Source of the DNA: Streptomyces sp. NBC_01233
Lineage (GTDB): Bacteria; Actinomycetota; Actinomycetes; Streptomycetales; Streptomycetaceae
Length of the DNA stretch: 64,000 nt
Direction of reading: 5' to 3'
NCBI RefSeq assembly: GCF_035989305.1
Contig: NZ_CP108514.1
Location: 2,728,501 to 2,792,500, forward strand
Program-made: the position numbers and the translations under genes
Notes under the pieces: generated by a model
What the model was told of the DNA's origin: nothing
Seen by the model: the letters and a program-made list of their open reading frames with translations, nothing else
Databases searched by the model: none
Shown: positions 1-9,511 of the stretch, piece by piece
Layout of the letters: each line of letters opens with the position of its first letter
Numbering within the stretch: position 1 is the first letter of the stretch

Positions 1-1003
1 ACTCCGCCGCGCGGGTGATGCCGGCGGCGAGCTGCTCCTCCAGCGTGCCCGTACCGGGGTCCAGGGCCACCAGGGCCGCCGCCGAGTTCAGCAGCACGGC
101 GTCGCGGACCGGGCCGGTCTCGCCGGCCAGCAGGCGGCGCGCCACGTCCGCGTTGTACGAGGGGTCGCCGCCGGCCAGCGCCGAGACGTCGACCAGGTCG
201 ATGCCGATGTCGCGCGGGTCGAAGACCTGCTCCGCCACCTTGCCGTCCCGGACCCACCACACCCGCGAGGTCGCCGTCGTGGTCAGCTCGTCCAGGCCGT
301 CGTCACCGCGGAAGACCAGCGCGGAGGAGCCCCGTTCGGCGAGCACGCCCGCGATGATCGGAGCCATCCGGGGGTCGGCCACGCCGGTCGCCTGGGCGCG
401 CACCCGGGCCGGGTTGGTCAGCGGGCCCAGCGCGTTGAAGAAGGTCCGGATGCCCAGTTCCTTGCGGGCCGCCGCCACGTGCCGCAGCGCCGGGTGGAAC
501 TTCACCGCGAAGCAGAAGGTGATGCCGGCCTCCTCGGCGACCTCCACGACCCGCGCCAGGCTGAGGTTGAGGTTCACCCCGAGCTTCTCCAGGACGTCCG
601 AGGAGCCGCTCGCGGAGGAGGCCGCCCGGTTTCCGTGCTTGACGACCTTGGCACCGGTTCCGGCCACCACGACCGCCGACATCGTCGAGATGTTCACCGT
701 TTTGGCCCCGTCGCCGCCCGTGCCGACGATGTCCACCGTCCGGCCCGGCACCTCGATCAGGTTGGCGTGCCCGTACATGGCCCGTACGAGGCCGTTGATC
801 TCCGCGACCGTCTCCCCCTTCGCCCGCAGCGCGACGGTGAAGCCGGCGATCTGGGCGTCGGTGGCCTCCCCGCGCATGATCCGGTCCATGGCCCAGGCGG
901 TGTCGTCCGCACGCAGGTCCTGGCCGGTCAGCAGAGCCTCGAGGACGCCCGGCCAGCCACGGGCCGCCACGCTGTCGCCGCCTGCCGGGGTCACCACGTT
1001 CAT
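1..1003 (-). CDS. trpD: Anthranilate phosphoribosyltransferase, C-terminus cut by window edge
   Basis: TrpD transfers the phosphoribosyl group of PRPP to anthranilate, the second step of tryptophan synthesis in the cytoplasm. About 334 residues are present and roughly the last 20 lie beyond base 1. The reading frame starts at an ATG (1003) and shows the family signature [15 protein letters not shown], then KHGNRAASS and [10 protein letters not shown], which line the PRPP and anthranilate sites. It stands alone after the qcr operon, from which it is separated by a strong terminator hairpin. The identification is secure; only the missing end limits it. Confidence 0.95.
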   Translation of the reverse strand, partial: MNVVTPAGGDSVAARGWPGVLEALLTGQDLRADDTAWAMDRIMRGEATDAQIAGFTVALRAKGETVAEINGLVRAMYGHANLIEVPGRTVDIVGTGGDGAKTVNISTMSAVVVAGTGAKVVKHGNRAASSASGSSDVLEKLGVNLNLSLARVVEVAEEAGITFCFAVKFHPALRHVAAARKELGIRTFFNALGPLTNPARVRAQATGVADPRMAPIIAGVLAERGSSALVFRGDDGLDELTTTATSRVWWVRDGKVAEQVFDPRDIGIDLVDVSALAGGDPSYNADVARRLLAGETGPVRDAVLLNSAAALVALDPGTGTLEEQLAAGITRAAE

Positions 1004-1080
1004 GGTCCGCTCCTGCTGCTCGTCAAGGTTTCCACGTCGGATGGGAACGGGTTCAGCCTATCCAGCCCCGAAGACGGCAA

Positions 1081-1111
1081 AGAGCCCCGTCCAGACACTG
1101 GACGGGGCTCT
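1081..1111 (-). terminator. Hairpin terminator downstream of qcrB
   Basis: A perfect 14-bp stem (AGAGCCCCGTCCAG and its complement) closes a 3-nt loop. It lies 58 bases after the qcrB stop codon and before trpD, so it should end the qcr transcript and insulate trpD. Confidence 0.85.
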
Positions 1112-1168
1112 CGCCGTGGCGACACCAGGACTGACCTGAATCAGTCCCTCATTCGGTCGTGCAGGGGA

Positions 1169-2794
1169 TCAGTGGTGGCCGTGGCCGGCCTGGATCTCCT
1201 TGTACTCCTCCACCGTGGGCTTCGGAATCTGGTTGTTCTCGGCGTAGAAGCCCTTGCTGAGCTTCGCGCGCAGCTTCTCCGTGGCCTTCACCTTGCGCTC
1301 GACACCGTTCTCGTCGACCGTCGGGCCGATCTCGATCGGCTTGTACTGCTCGTGCGCGGTGAGGGTGTGCAGCTTGCCCTGCGGGAGCGGCTCGTGGACC
1401 TCGACGAACTCACCGTGCGGCAGACGCTTGATGATGCCGGTCTCGCGACCGTGCAGCACCTTGTCGTGGTCCCGGCGCTGGAGGCCGAGGCAGATCCGCT
1501 TGGTGACGATGAAGGCGAGGACCGGGACGACGAAGAAGCCGATCCGGACGAACCAGGTGATCGAGTTGATCGACAGGTGGAAGTACTGGGCGAACATGTC
1601 GTTGCCGCCGCCGATGAGGAGCACGATGTACTCCGCGATCCAGGCGACACCGAAGGCCGTACGGGTCGGGACGTTGCGCGGGCGGTCCAGGATGTGGTGC
1701 TCGCGCTTGTCCCCGGTGACCCAGGACTCGATGAACGGCCAGACGGCGATCGCACCCAGCACCAGCGGGAAGAGCAGCAGCGGGATGAACACGCCCAGGA
1801 CGAGCGTGTGGCCCCACAGGTTGATCTCCCAGCCGGGCATGGCACGGATCAGGCCTTCCGGCATGCCCATGTACCAGTCGGGCTGCGCACCAGTGGACAC
1901 GTGGTCCGGGCGGTACGGGCCGAGCGCCCAGATCGGGTTGATCGAGGCGATGGCCGCGACGGCCGAGATGACACCGAAGACCAGGAAGAAGAAGCCTCCG
2001 GCCTTGGCCATGTAGACCGGCAGCAGCGGCATGCCGACGACGTTGTTGTTCGTCTTGCCGGGACCCGCGAACTGGGTGTGCTTGTGGTAGAAGACCAGGA
2101 TCAGGTGGGCCACGAGCAGGCCCATCATGATGCCGGGCAGCAGCAGGATGTGCACCGAGTAGAACCGCGCGACGAAGTCGCCGCCCGGGAACTCCCCGCC
2201 GAACAGGAACATCGACAGGTACGTGCCGACGACCGGGACGGACAGGATGGCGCCCTGCATGAAGCGGACACCGGTACCCGAGAGCAGGTCGTCCGGCAGC
2301 GAGTAACCGGTGAAGCCGGTGAACATGCCGAGGACCAGCAGCAGGAAGCCGAAGATCCAGTTGACCTCGCGCGGCTTGCGGAACGCGCCGGTGAAGAAGA
2401 CGCGCATCATGTGCACGATCATCGCCGCGACGAAGATCAGCGCCGCCCAGTGGTGGATCTGACGGATCAGCAGGCCACCGCGGACGTCGAAGCTGATGTC
2501 GAGCGTCGAGGCGAAGGCCTCGGACATCATGACGCCCTGCATCGGCACGTACGAGCCGTGGTACACGACCTCGTTCATGCTCGGGTGGAAGAACAGCGTC
2601 AGGTACACACCCGTGAGGATGATGATGATGAAGCTGTAGAGGCAGATCTCACCCAGCATGAAGGACCAGTGGTCCGGGAAGATCTTGCGCATGTTGGCCT
2701 TGGCCAGGCCGTAGATGCCCAGGCGGCTGTCCGCCCAGTCCGCTACGCGCTCGCCGGCCGGCGCTTTGCGCTCGTTGTTGTCGCTGGTGCTCAT
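1169..2794 (-). CDS. qcrB: Cytochrome bc1 complex cytochrome b subunit
   Basis: QcrB (541 aa) is the membrane di-haem core of the menaquinol:cytochrome c reductase. Haem-ligand histidines are visible in two helices, at 114/115 and 128 and at 215 and 230. The quinol-site motif is PDWY (305-308), the actinobacterial form of PEWY. The protein is longer than mitochondrial cytochrome b because of a hydrophilic C-terminal tail rich in charged residues, ending in histidines (GHGHH). Its ATG overlaps the qcrA stop (ATGA), so it is translationally coupled as the last gene of qcrC-qcrA-qcrB. Confidence 0.97.
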   Translation of the reverse strand: MSTSDNNERKAPAGERVADWADSRLGIYGLAKANMRKIFPDHWSFMLGEICLYSFIIIILTGVYLTLFFHPSMNEVVYHGSYVPMQGVMMSEAFASTLDISFDVRGGLLIRQIHHWAALIFVAAMIVHMMRVFFTGAFRKPREVNWIFGFLLLVLGMFTGFTGYSLPDDLLSGTGVRFMQGAILSVPVVGTYLSMFLFGGEFPGGDFVARFYSVHILLLPGIMMGLLVAHLILVFYHKHTQFAGPGKTNNNVVGMPLLPVYMAKAGGFFFLVFGVISAVAAIASINPIWALGPYRPDHVSTGAQPDWYMGMPEGLIRAMPGWEINLWGHTLVLGVFIPLLLFPLVLGAIAVWPFIESWVTGDKREHHILDRPRNVPTRTAFGVAWIAEYIVLLIGGGNDMFAQYFHLSINSITWFVRIGFFVVPVLAFIVTKRICLGLQRRDHDKVLHGRETGIIKRLPHGEFVEVHEPLPQGKLHTLTAHEQYKPIEIGPTVDENGVERKVKATEKLRAKLSKGFYAENNQIPKPTVEEYKEIQAGHGHH

Positions 2795-3849
2795 CCGCGC
2801 TCCCAGAATGCAGGACCGACGGGCTCTTCGAAGTCGCCGAGCGCTTCGAGGAAGCCTTCGTCATTCACGCCGATCCGCAGCTGCGGAAGCGCGTGACCGG
2901 CCGGGCCGAAGATGACACGGGCGCCGTCGGAGAGGTCGAAGGTGGACTGGTGGCACGGGCAGAGCACGTGGTGCGTCTGCTGCTCGTACAGGCTGATCGG
3001 GCAGCCGACGTGGGTGCAGATCTTGGAGTAGGCCACGATCCCGTCGTGGGACCACTCCAGCTCCTGCTTGTCCTTGATGTCCTCCGGCTGGATACGGACG
3101 ATCATCAGGGCGGCCTTGGCGATCTGGACCTGGAAGTCGTGCTGCTCCTCCTCCAGGCCTTCCGGCCTGACGAAGGTCAGCGACCCGACGAGCACGTCCT
3201 CGGGACGCAGCGGCTCGTTCGTGTTGTCGTTGATGAGCAGCTTGCCCTTGGCCCACACGGTCTTGCGCAGCTTCTCCTCGGGCAGCGGGCCCAGGTCGCG
3301 CATGATCATGACGGCGGAGAGCGGCAGCATGGCCAGCGCACCCAGCATCGTGTTGCGGATCAGGGGACGGCGGCCGATCCCGGACTCGTTCGCACCGTCG
3401 GCGAAGTCCTGCAGGACCTGCGCCTTGACCTCCGGCGGCGCCGCGATCTCGTGGCGCTCGGCGGCGACCTCCACGTCGGACATCAGGGTGCGGGCCCAGT
3501 GGACCGCGCCCGCGCCGATGCAGAAGAGGGCCAGGCCCAGCGTCATGCCCAGGGCGAAGTTGAGCGCGCTGACCTTCCCGATGGGGAAGATGTAGACGAT
3601 CTTGTCGACCGGGAAGATCACGTAGGACGCGATGAAGCCGATCGTGGCCAGCATCGACAGCGTGAACAGCATCGCGACGGTGCGCTCGGAGCGCTTCGCC
3701 GCCCGCTCGTCGATGTCCTGGATACGCGGCTTGTGGACCGGGAGGCCCGGGTCGGCGAACGGGTCGTCCGCGACCGCTACGGCACCGTGGTGCGCGTCGC
3801 CCTGCTCGCTCGGCAGGTGCTTCTCTTCGGGAATCTCTTGGCTACTCAT
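2791..3849 (-). CDS. qcrA: Rieske iron-sulfur subunit of cytochrome bc1
   Basis: QcrA (352 aa) carries the [2Fe-2S] cluster that takes an electron from menaquinol. The ligand motifs are CTHVGC (278-283) and CPCH (297-300). Unlike proteobacterial Rieske proteins it has three N-terminal transmembrane helices (about 58-80, 92-115, 165-185), which is the known actinobacterial arrangement. It overlaps both neighbours by 4 bases (ATGA). The short extension from the last helix to the Rieske fold is typical for the family. Confidence 0.97.
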   Translation of the reverse strand: MSSQEIPEEKHLPSEQGDAHHGAVAVADDPFADPGLPVHKPRIQDIDERAAKRSERTVAMLFTLSMLATIGFIASYVIFPVDKIVYIFPIGKVSALNFALGMTLGLALFCIGAGAVHWARTLMSDVEVAAERHEIAAPPEVKAQVLQDFADGANESGIGRRPLIRNTMLGALAMLPLSAVMIMRDLGPLPEEKLRKTVWAKGKLLINDNTNEPLRPEDVLVGSLTFVRPEGLEEEQHDFQVQIAKAALMIVRIQPEDIKDKQELEWSHDGIVAYSKICTHVGCPISLYEQQTHHVLCPCHQSTFDLSDGARVIFGPAGHALPQLRIGVNDEGFLEALGDFEEPVGPAFWERG

Positions 3850-4655
3850 GACTTCTTGGCCTTAGCGGTGTGGGCCGCGACCCAGACGGCGACAGCGATC
3901 AGCGCACCCAGCGCGAAGATCCAGCCGAACAGACCCTCGGAGACGGGGCCGAGGCCACCGAGCTTCAGGCCGCCAGGGCTGACCGACTTCTCGCCGTTCA
4001 CGTTCTGGAGGTACGCGATGATGTCCCTCTTCTGCTGCTCCGGCATGGTCTGGTCCGGGAAGGAGGGCATGTTCTGCGGGCCGGTCTGCATGGCCTCGTA
4101 GATGTGCTTCGGGTCGACGCCCTCAAGGTTGGGGGCGTACTTGCCGTTCGTCAGCGCGCCGCCCTCACCGGTGAAGTTGTGGCACTGCGCGCAGTTGTTG
4201 CGGAACAGCTCACCACCCCTGGCGATGTCGGCACCTGCCGGGTCGTACTGCTTTGCGGTCGGCGTGATCGGACCGGCGCCGAGGGACGCGATGTACGCCG
4301 CCAGCTGGTCGATCTGCGCCTGTTCGTAAATGACGGGCTTCTTCGGCACCTGGGCGCCGGGCTGCTGGGCGGGCATGCGGCCCGTGCTCACCTGGAAGTC
4401 GACGGCCGCGGAGCCGACGCCGACCAGGCTCGGGCCGTCAGAGGAACCCTGACCGCCGGTTCCGTGGCAGCTTGCGCAACCCACGGCGTAGAGCTTCTTG
4501 CCCTCCTCGATGGCGAGGGACTGGGCGGTTTCATCGGCCTGCGCCTTGCCCGCGGGAGCAAAGGCGGCGTACAGCCCCCCAGTGGCCGCCAGCGCGAGGA
4601 GTAGAACGACGACCGCCGCCAGCGGATGGCGTCGTCGTGCGGAGAGCTTTTTCAC
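3846..4655 (-). CDS. qcrC: Di-haem cytochrome c subunit of bc1 complex
   Basis: QcrC (269 aa) has two CxxCH haem-binding motifs, CASCH at 60-64 and CAQCH at 155-159. An N-terminal signal anchor (about 11-33) and a C-terminal transmembrane helix (about 240-262) hold both haem domains outside the membrane. In Actinobacteria this protein replaces a soluble cytochrome c and passes electrons directly to CtaC in a bcc-aa3 supercomplex. The start is a GTG; the 76-base gap to ctaE suggests cotranscription. Confidence 0.96.
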   Translation of the reverse strand: MKKLSARRRHPLAAVVVLLLALAATGGLYAAFAPAGKAQADETAQSLAIEEGKKLYAVGCASCHGTGGQGSSDGPSLVGVGSAAVDFQVSTGRMPAQQPGAQVPKKPVIYEQAQIDQLAAYIASLGAGPITPTAKQYDPAGADIARGGELFRNNCAQCHNFTGEGGALTNGKYAPNLEGVDPKHIYEAMQTGPQNMPSFPDQTMPEQQKRDIIAYLQNVNGEKSVSPGGLKLGGLGPVSEGLFGWIFALGALIAVAVWVAAHTAKAKKS

Positions 4656-4731
4656 GGATTACCCCGGTGTCAGGATCTTCTGCGTCGGTGTGTCTGGATG
4701 GAGTGCCGGGTCGGGCCCGGTGACGTGTTCG

Positions 4732-5352
4732 CTACTTGATCAGGTAGATCGTGGCGAAGAGGCCGATCCAGACGACATCGACGAAGTGCCAGTAGTAGGA
4801 CACGACGATGGCCGACGTGGCCTGTTCGTGGGTGAACCTCTTGGCCGCGTACGTCCGGCCGAGGACCAGCAGGAAGGCGATGAGACCGCCCGTCACGTGC
4901 AGACCGTGGAACCCGGTGGTCAGGTAGAAGACCGAGCCGTACGGACCGGACGAGAGGCTCATGCCCTCGTGCTTGACCAGCTCGGTGTACTCGAACACCT
5001 GGCCGCCAATGAAGATCGCACCCATGACGAACGTGATGATGAACCACGTCCGGAGCTTCTTCACGTCACCGCGCTCTGCGGCGAATACGCCGAGCTGGCA
5101 GGTGAGCGAGGAAAGCACCAGGATCGTCGTGTTCGTCGCCGAGAAGGGCAGATTCAAGGCCGAAGCCTGCTCTGTCCAGTACTCGGGGCCTGTCACGGAT
5201 CGCAGGGTGAAGTACATCGCGAAGAGGGCCGCGAAGAACATCAGCTCGGAACTCAACCAGATGATGGTTCCGACGCTGACGAGGTTCGGCCGGTTGACCG
5301 TCGGGTGCGCGTGCCCGGTATCTACTGTCGTTGCTGTCGCCACGACCGACAT
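4732..5352 (-). CDS. ctaE: Cytochrome c oxidase subunit III
   Basis: CtaE (206 aa) is the short five-helix form of aa3 oxidase subunit III found in Actinobacteria. Visible signatures are the buried WLSSELMFF segment near the N-terminus, the FHGLHV motif and the C-terminal [14 protein letters not shown] helix. It is first in the ctaE-qcrCAB operon, so oxidase and reductase subunits are made together. No Shine-Dalgarno sequence precedes the ATG, and a 19-bp palindrome spans the start codon. Confidence 0.96.
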   Translation of the reverse strand: MSVVATATTVDTGHAHPTVNRPNLVSVGTIIWLSSELMFFAALFAMYFTLRSVTGPEYWTEQASALNLPFSATNTTILVLSSLTCQLGVFAAERGDVKKLRTWFIITFVMGAIFIGGQVFEYTELVKHEGMSLSSGPYGSVFYLTTGFHGLHVTGGLIAFLLVLGRTYAAKRFTHEQATSAIVVSYYWHFVDVVWIGLFATIYLIK

Positions 5353-5362
5353 TATGTCGGTC
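5344..5362. promoter_or_regulatory. Palindrome spanning the ctaE start codon
   Basis: GACCGACAT and ATGTCGGTC are perfect 9-bp arms around a single central base. The ctaE initiation codon lies inside it. A GATAAG hexamer sits a few bases upstream on the minus strand and could be the -10 of a near-leaderless promoter. An operator is inferred; no regulator is identified. Confidence 0.45.
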
Positions 5363-5551
5363 GCTTATCCCGCCCTCACCCCGGGGGGTGCCGTTCGGAG
5401 TGTCAGCGGCGTGTGCAAGGCCCGAACGGCCCATCAGATGACCTCGGTGGGATGTCCCGTGCACATGTCCGAACCGATGTTGACAGCGCATCGGGAGGAG
5501 TAGCATCCCGCGCAACATCAACGTGATTCACGGGACACGTGGAGGAACGAA

Positions 5552-5956
5552 ATGCGGGCGACTGCGCGGGTTCTGGTCTACAGCGACGACGCGGGCACCC
5601 GAGAGCAGGTGCGGCTGGCGGCCGGACGCCGGCCCGCCGCGGACCTGCCGCCGGTGGAGTTCGTGGAGTGCGCGACGCTGCCGGCGGTCCTGACAGAGCT
5701 GGACGCGGGCGGCATCGACGCGTGCGTGCTCGACGGCGAGGCGGTTCCGGCCGGGGGCATGGGCGTGTGCCGGCAGATCAAGGACGAGATCTTCCGGTGT
5801 CCGCCGGTGCTGCTGCTGATGGGACGCCCCCAGGACGCCTGGCTGGCCACGTGGAGCCGCGCGGACGCCGCCGTGACCCTTCCGGTGGACCCGGTGGAGT
5901 TCGCGGAGGCCCTGGCGGGCGTTCTGCGCTCCCGCCTCTCCTCCTCGGCCGCCTGA
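5552..5956 (+). CDS. Degenerate response-regulator receiver domain protein
   Basis: This 134-aa stand-alone protein has a receiver-like fold pattern: an acidic pair (YSDD) after strand 1 and a phospho-acceptor-like Asp in CVLDGE. The switch Thr/Ser after strand 4 is replaced (LLLMGR), and the conserved Lys before Pro is missing (TLPVDP instead of KPxxP). It is therefore probably a pseudo-receiver that cannot switch by phosphorylation. A GGAGG site lies 5 bases upstream of the ATG. It diverges from the ctaE-qcr operon and is conserved there in Streptomyces as far as I recall. Function unknown. Confidence 0.75.
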   Translation: MRATARVLVYSDDAGTREQVRLAAGRRPAADLPPVEFVECATLPAVLTELDAGGIDACVLDGEAVPAGGMGVCRQIKDEIFRCPPVLLLMGRPQDAWLATWSRADAAVTLPVDPVEFAEALAGVLRSRLSSSAA

Positions 5957-5964
5957 CGGAGCGC

Positions 5965-5996
5965 CTGCGGGCCCACGGGTTCCCGTGGGCCCGCAG
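5965..5996. terminator. Bidirectional hairpin between convergent genes
   Basis: CTGCGGGCCCACGGG and its exact complement form a 15-bp inverted repeat with only two bases between the arms. It lies between the stop of the receiver-like gene and the stop of the L,D-transpeptidase gene, so it can serve both strands. Confidence 0.8.
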
Positions 5997-6007
5997 CGCG
6001 CTTCCCG

Positions 6008-7255
6008 TCACACAGTGGGCCGCAGGCGGGCCTGGTCCATCGGGTGGCGGCCTTCCTGGGTGCCCTTGAGGAGGGCGCTGCCCTGGCGCCAGTCCTTCCA
6101 GTCCATGTTCCAGTCGCCGAAGCCGTTGCCGAAGATGTCCATGTCGTCGCCGATGCTGTTGATCACCTGGACGATGTCGCCCTCGGTGATGTTCTCGTAG
6201 AACCAGGCGGCGTTGCCCGTGCTCATACCGGTGCAGCCGTGGCTGACGTTCTCGTAGCCCTGGGAGCCGACGGACCACGGCGCGGCGTGGACGTATTCAC
6301 CACTCCAGGTGACACGGGTGGCGTAGTAGACGGGCAGGTTGTAGTACTCGCTGCCGCCGATGCCGACCGTGTCGCCGCGCATCTGGACGAAGTACTGCTT
6401 GCCGAGGACCACCTTGACCCCGTTGCGGGTGGAGAAACCGGGCTTGCCGGTGGTCACCGGAATGGTGTTGATCACTTCTCCGTTGCGCTTGAACGTCAGG
6501 TAGTGCGAGGAGGCGTCGGTGGTGACCTCGACCCGGTCCCCGATCTCCAGCTTCAGCGGCTTCGACGCGACCCCGTGGAGTTCGTCGGTGATCCTGATGC
6601 CCTCCAGGTTGCTCCGTACGGAGACGGCGGAGTTGGCGGGCCAGTAGTCCTTCGGGCGGTAGTGCAGGTTCTTGTCGTCCACCCAGTGCCAGGCGCCCTC
6701 GACTCCGGGCGGGGCGTCGACGATCAGGCCCCGTTCCACGATCGCGCGGGCGGCCTTGTCCTTGACGGGCTCGCTGAGCTCGGCGGTGAGGGGCTGTCCG
6801 ACGCCGTACTTGCCCTCGTCCGGGCCGAATTCGACCTTCAGGACCCCTTTCGACGGGGTCGTGTTGAAGGTGAGCGTGCGCTGCCCCGGGGCGCCCCGCT
6901 CGTCCTCGGTGCTCACGGTGACCGTGTAGCGGACTCCTGAGGCCATCGGGACCGTGCTGTGCCAGCGGTCGCCGTTGGCGCTCAGCTCGCCCGCCAGGCG
7001 GCGGCCGTGGGTGTCCACGGCCAGCACGTCGGTGATCCGGCCGCCACCGGCCTTGGCGGTGATTTCGAGGGGTCGGTCGGGATCCACGGGGCGGCTGCCG
7101 GCGGTCTGGTTGGAGGCGACCTGATCGCCCGCGTCGTACGGGCGGGCGGACAGCGGGTTCTTGTCGCCGGACCCGCATGCGGTGGCGCCGGCCCCGAGGG
7201 ACGCGACCAGCAGGGAGCAGCCGAGTACCGTCCAAAGACGCGGTGAGTGCTTCAT
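6008..7255 (-). CDS. L,D-transpeptidase lipoprotein (YkuD family)
   Basis: The 415-aa protein has a lipoprotein signal with lipid-attachment Cys27 (GATACGSG), two Ig-like domains (about 45-235) and a C-terminal YkuD catalytic domain. The catalytic motif SHGCTGMS places the nucleophile at Cys341. Such enzymes make 3-3 cross-links in peptidoglycan outside the membrane. The ATG at 7255 is chosen because the signal peptide starts there; an upstream TTG at 7282 would add nine residues. It lies between ctaF and the receiver-like gene, an arrangement shared with other Streptomyces, but no respiratory role is evident. Confidence 0.93.
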   Translation of the reverse strand: MKHSPRLWTVLGCSLLVASLGAGATACGSGDKNPLSARPYDAGDQVASNQTAGSRPVDPDRPLEITAKAGGGRITDVLAVDTHGRRLAGELSANGDRWHSTVPMASGVRYTVTVSTEDERGAPGQRTLTFNTTPSKGVLKVEFGPDEGKYGVGQPLTAELSEPVKDKAARAIVERGLIVDAPPGVEGAWHWVDDKNLHYRPKDYWPANSAVSVRSNLEGIRITDELHGVASKPLKLEIGDRVEVTTDASSHYLTFKRNGEVINTIPVTTGKPGFSTRNGVKVVLGKQYFVQMRGDTVGIGGSEYYNLPVYYATRVTWSGEYVHAAPWSVGSQGYENVSHGCTGMSTGNAAWFYENITEGDIVQVINSIGDDMDIFGNGFGDWNMDWKDWRQGSALLKGTQEGRHPMDQARLRPTV

Positions 7256-7310
7256 GGGGCCAACGCTATGAAGATATGACAATTACGGCGCGCGGGATGA
7301 CTGCAAACGA

Positions 7311-7346
7311 GGGGCCCGGACTCCTCCGAAGAGGTGTCCGGGCCCC
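7311..7346 (-). terminator. Terminator downstream of ctaF
   Basis: GGGGCCCGGAC and GTCCGGGCCCC form an 11-bp perfect stem around a 14-base loop. It is placed 37 bases after the ctaF stop and upstream of the transpeptidase start, ending the ctaCDF transcript. Confidence 0.75.
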
Positions 7347-7382
7347 AAGTGCTCGCGCGGCACGGCCGCGCGCGGGTGCTGC

Positions 7383-7781
7383 CTACTGGTTCGCGTTCTC
7401 ACCGCGGTAGTACTCGTACACCCAGCCCCACAGGCCGATCACGATGATCGGGGCCGAGAAGTACATGAGCCACCAGCCGAAGATGACGCCCATGAAGGCG
7501 AGCGCGCCACCGACGGCCAGCGAGAGCGGCTGCCAGCTGTGCGGGGAGAAGAACCCCAGCTCGCCGGCCTCGTCGGCGACGTCGGCCTCCAGGTTGTCCT
7601 GGGCCATCTCGTCGACGCGCTTGGCCGTGAAGGCCAGGTAGTAGCCGATCATGACGCTCAGGCCGAAGCCCAGGAAGAGCGCGGTGGTACCGACGGGCTC
7701 CTTCGACCACACGCCGTACACGACGGCCATGATCAGGATGAAGACGGAAAGCCAGAGGAACAGCTTGCCCTGGATCTTCAC
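7383..7781 (-). CDS. ctaF: Cytochrome c oxidase subunit IV
   Basis: CtaF (132 aa) is the actinobacterial aa3 oxidase subunit IV, with four hydrophobic helices and a short charged loop. The reading frame overlaps the ctaD stop as GTGA, and a GGAGG precedes the GTG start by eight bases. It has no catalytic residues of its own; its place at the end of ctaC-ctaD-ctaF and the YEYYRGEN C-terminus identify it. Confidence 0.93.
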   Translation of the reverse strand: MKIQGKLFLWLSVFILIMAVVYGVWSKEPVGTTALFLGFGLSVMIGYYLAFTAKRVDEMAQDNLEADVADEAGELGFFSPHSWQPLSLAVGGALAFMGVIFGWWLMYFSAPIIVIGLWGWVYEYYRGENANQ

Positions 7782-9511
7782 TTGCCGGCCTCCTTGCCAC
7801 CGGTGACGGCCTGGGCGGCCGCGCTGTGGTCCTCGAGGTGGTCGAGGGCCGCGATCTCCGGGTGGTGCAGGTCGAACGCCGGGGACTCGGAGCGGATCCG
7901 CGGCAGGGTGAGGAAGTTGTGCCGCGGCGGCGGGCAGGAGGTCGCCCACTCGAGCGAACGGCCGTAACCCCACGGGTCGTCGACCTCGATCTTCTTGCCG
8001 TACTTGGCCGTCTTCCAGACGTTGTACATGAACGGAAGCATCGACAGGCCGAGCAGAAAGGAGCTGATCGTGGAGATCGTGTTCAGCGTGGTGAAGCCGT
8101 CGGCCGCGAGGTAGTCCGCGTAACGACGCGGCATGCCCTCGGCGCCCAGCCAGTGCTGCACCAGGAACGTGCCGTGGAAGCCGATGAACAGCGTCCAGAA
8201 GGTGATCTTGCCGAGGCGCTCGTCCAGCATCTTGCCCGTGAACTTCGGCCACCAGAAGTGGAAGCCGGCGAACATCGCGAAGACCACGGTGCCGAAGACG
8301 ACGTAGTGGAAGTGCGCGACGACGAAGTACGAGTCGGAGACGTGGAAGTCCATCGGGGGCGAGGCCAGGATGACGCCGGTCAGACCACCGAAGGTGAAGG
8401 TGACCAGGAAGCCGATCGTCCAGAGCATCGGGGTCTCGAAGGACAGCGAGCCCTTCCACATGGTGCCGATCCAGTTGAAGAACTTCACACCGGTCGGTAC
8501 CGCGATCAGGAAGGTCATGAAGGAGAAGAACGGCAGCAGCACACCGCCGGTGACGTACATGTGGTGGGCCCACACGGTCACCGAGAGGCCGGCGATCGCG
8601 ATCGTCGCGGCGATCAGACCGATGTAACCGAACATCGGCTTGCGCGAGAAGACCGGAATGATCTCGGAAACGATTCCGAAGAACGGCAGCGCGATGATGT
8701 ACACCTCTGGGTGTCCGAAGAACCAGAAGAGGTGTTGCCACAGCAATGCGCCGCCGTTCGCGGCATCGAACACATGCGAACCGAACTTGCGGTCGGCCTC
8801 CAGCGCGAAGAGCGCGGCGGCCAGCACCGGGAAGGCGAGCAGGACCAGGACACCGGTCAGCAGCACGTTCCAGGTGAAGATCGGCATGCGGAACATCGTC
8901 ATGCCGGGTGCGCGCATGCAGATGATCGTGGTGATGAAGTTGACCGAGCCGAGGATCGTGCCGAAGCCCGAGAAGGCCAGACCCATGATCCACAGGTCGG
9001 CGCCGATGCCCGGCGAGCGGACCGCGTCCGACAGCGGGGAGTAGGCGAACCAACCGAAGTCGGCGGCGCCGTTCGGCGTCACGAAGCCGGCCACCGCGAT
9101 GGTCGAGCCGAAGAGGTACAGCCAGTACGCGAACATGTTCAGCCGCGGGAACGCCACGTCGGGCGCGCCGATCTGCAGCGGCATGATCCAGTTCGCGAAG
9201 CCCGCGAACAGCGGGGTCGCGAACATCAGCAGCATGATCGTGCCATGCATGGTGAACGCCTGGTTGAACTGCTCGTTCGACATGATCTGCGTACCCGGAC
9301 GGGCCAGCTCGGCGCGCATGAAGAGCGCCAGGATGCCGCCGATGATGAAGAACACGAACGACGTGAGCAGGTACATCGTGCCGATGGTCTTGTGGTCGGT
9401 GGTGGTGAGCCACTTCACGACCACGTTGCCCGGCTGCTTGCGCCGTACCGGCAGCTCGCTCTCGTACGAGTCAGCTGCGGCGGCACCCTGGGATTCGTTG
9501 AGGATGCTCAC
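7778..9511 (-). CDS. ctaD: Cytochrome c oxidase subunit I (aa3 type)
   Basis: CtaD (577 aa) contains haem a, haem a3 and CuB and reduces oxygen while pumping protons. Visible ligands are His89 (haem a), the HPEVY motif at 267-271 whose His and Tyr form the cross-linked pair, and the CuB pair HH at 316-317. About twelve transmembrane helices are present. The GTG start overlaps the ctaC stop (GTGA). Confidence 0.98.
   Translation of the reverse strand: MSILNESQGAAAADSYESELPVRRKQPGNVVVKWLTTTDHKTIGTMYLLTSFVFFIIGGILALFMRAELARPGTQIMSNEQFNQAFTMHGTIMLLMFATPLFAGFANWIMPLQIGAPDVAFPRLNMFAYWLYLFGSTIAVAGFVTPNGAADFGWFAYSPLSDAVRSPGIGADLWIMGLAFSGFGTILGSVNFITTIICMRAPGMTMFRMPIFTWNVLLTGVLVLLAFPVLAAALFALEADRKFGSHVFDAANGGALLWQHLFWFFGHPEVYIIALPFFGIVSEIIPVFSRKPMFGYIGLIAATIAIAGLSVTVWAHHMYVTGGVLLPFFSFMTFLIAVPTGVKFFNWIGTMWKGSLSFETPMLWTIGFLVTFTFGGLTGVILASPPMDFHVSDSYFVVAHFHYVVFGTVVFAMFAGFHFWWPKFTGKMLDERLGKITFWTLFIGFHGTFLVQHWLGAEGMPRRYADYLAADGFTTLNTISTISSFLLGLSMLPFMYNVWKTAKYGKKIEVDDPWGYGRSLEWATSCPPPRHNFLTLPRIRSESPAFDLHHPEIAALDHLEDHSAAAQAVTGGKEAGK

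Noticed and set aside
479..2896. 805-codon plus-strand frame opposite qcrB and trpD
   Set aside because: It is antisense to qcrB, whose haem ligands and motif are intact, so this is a shadow.
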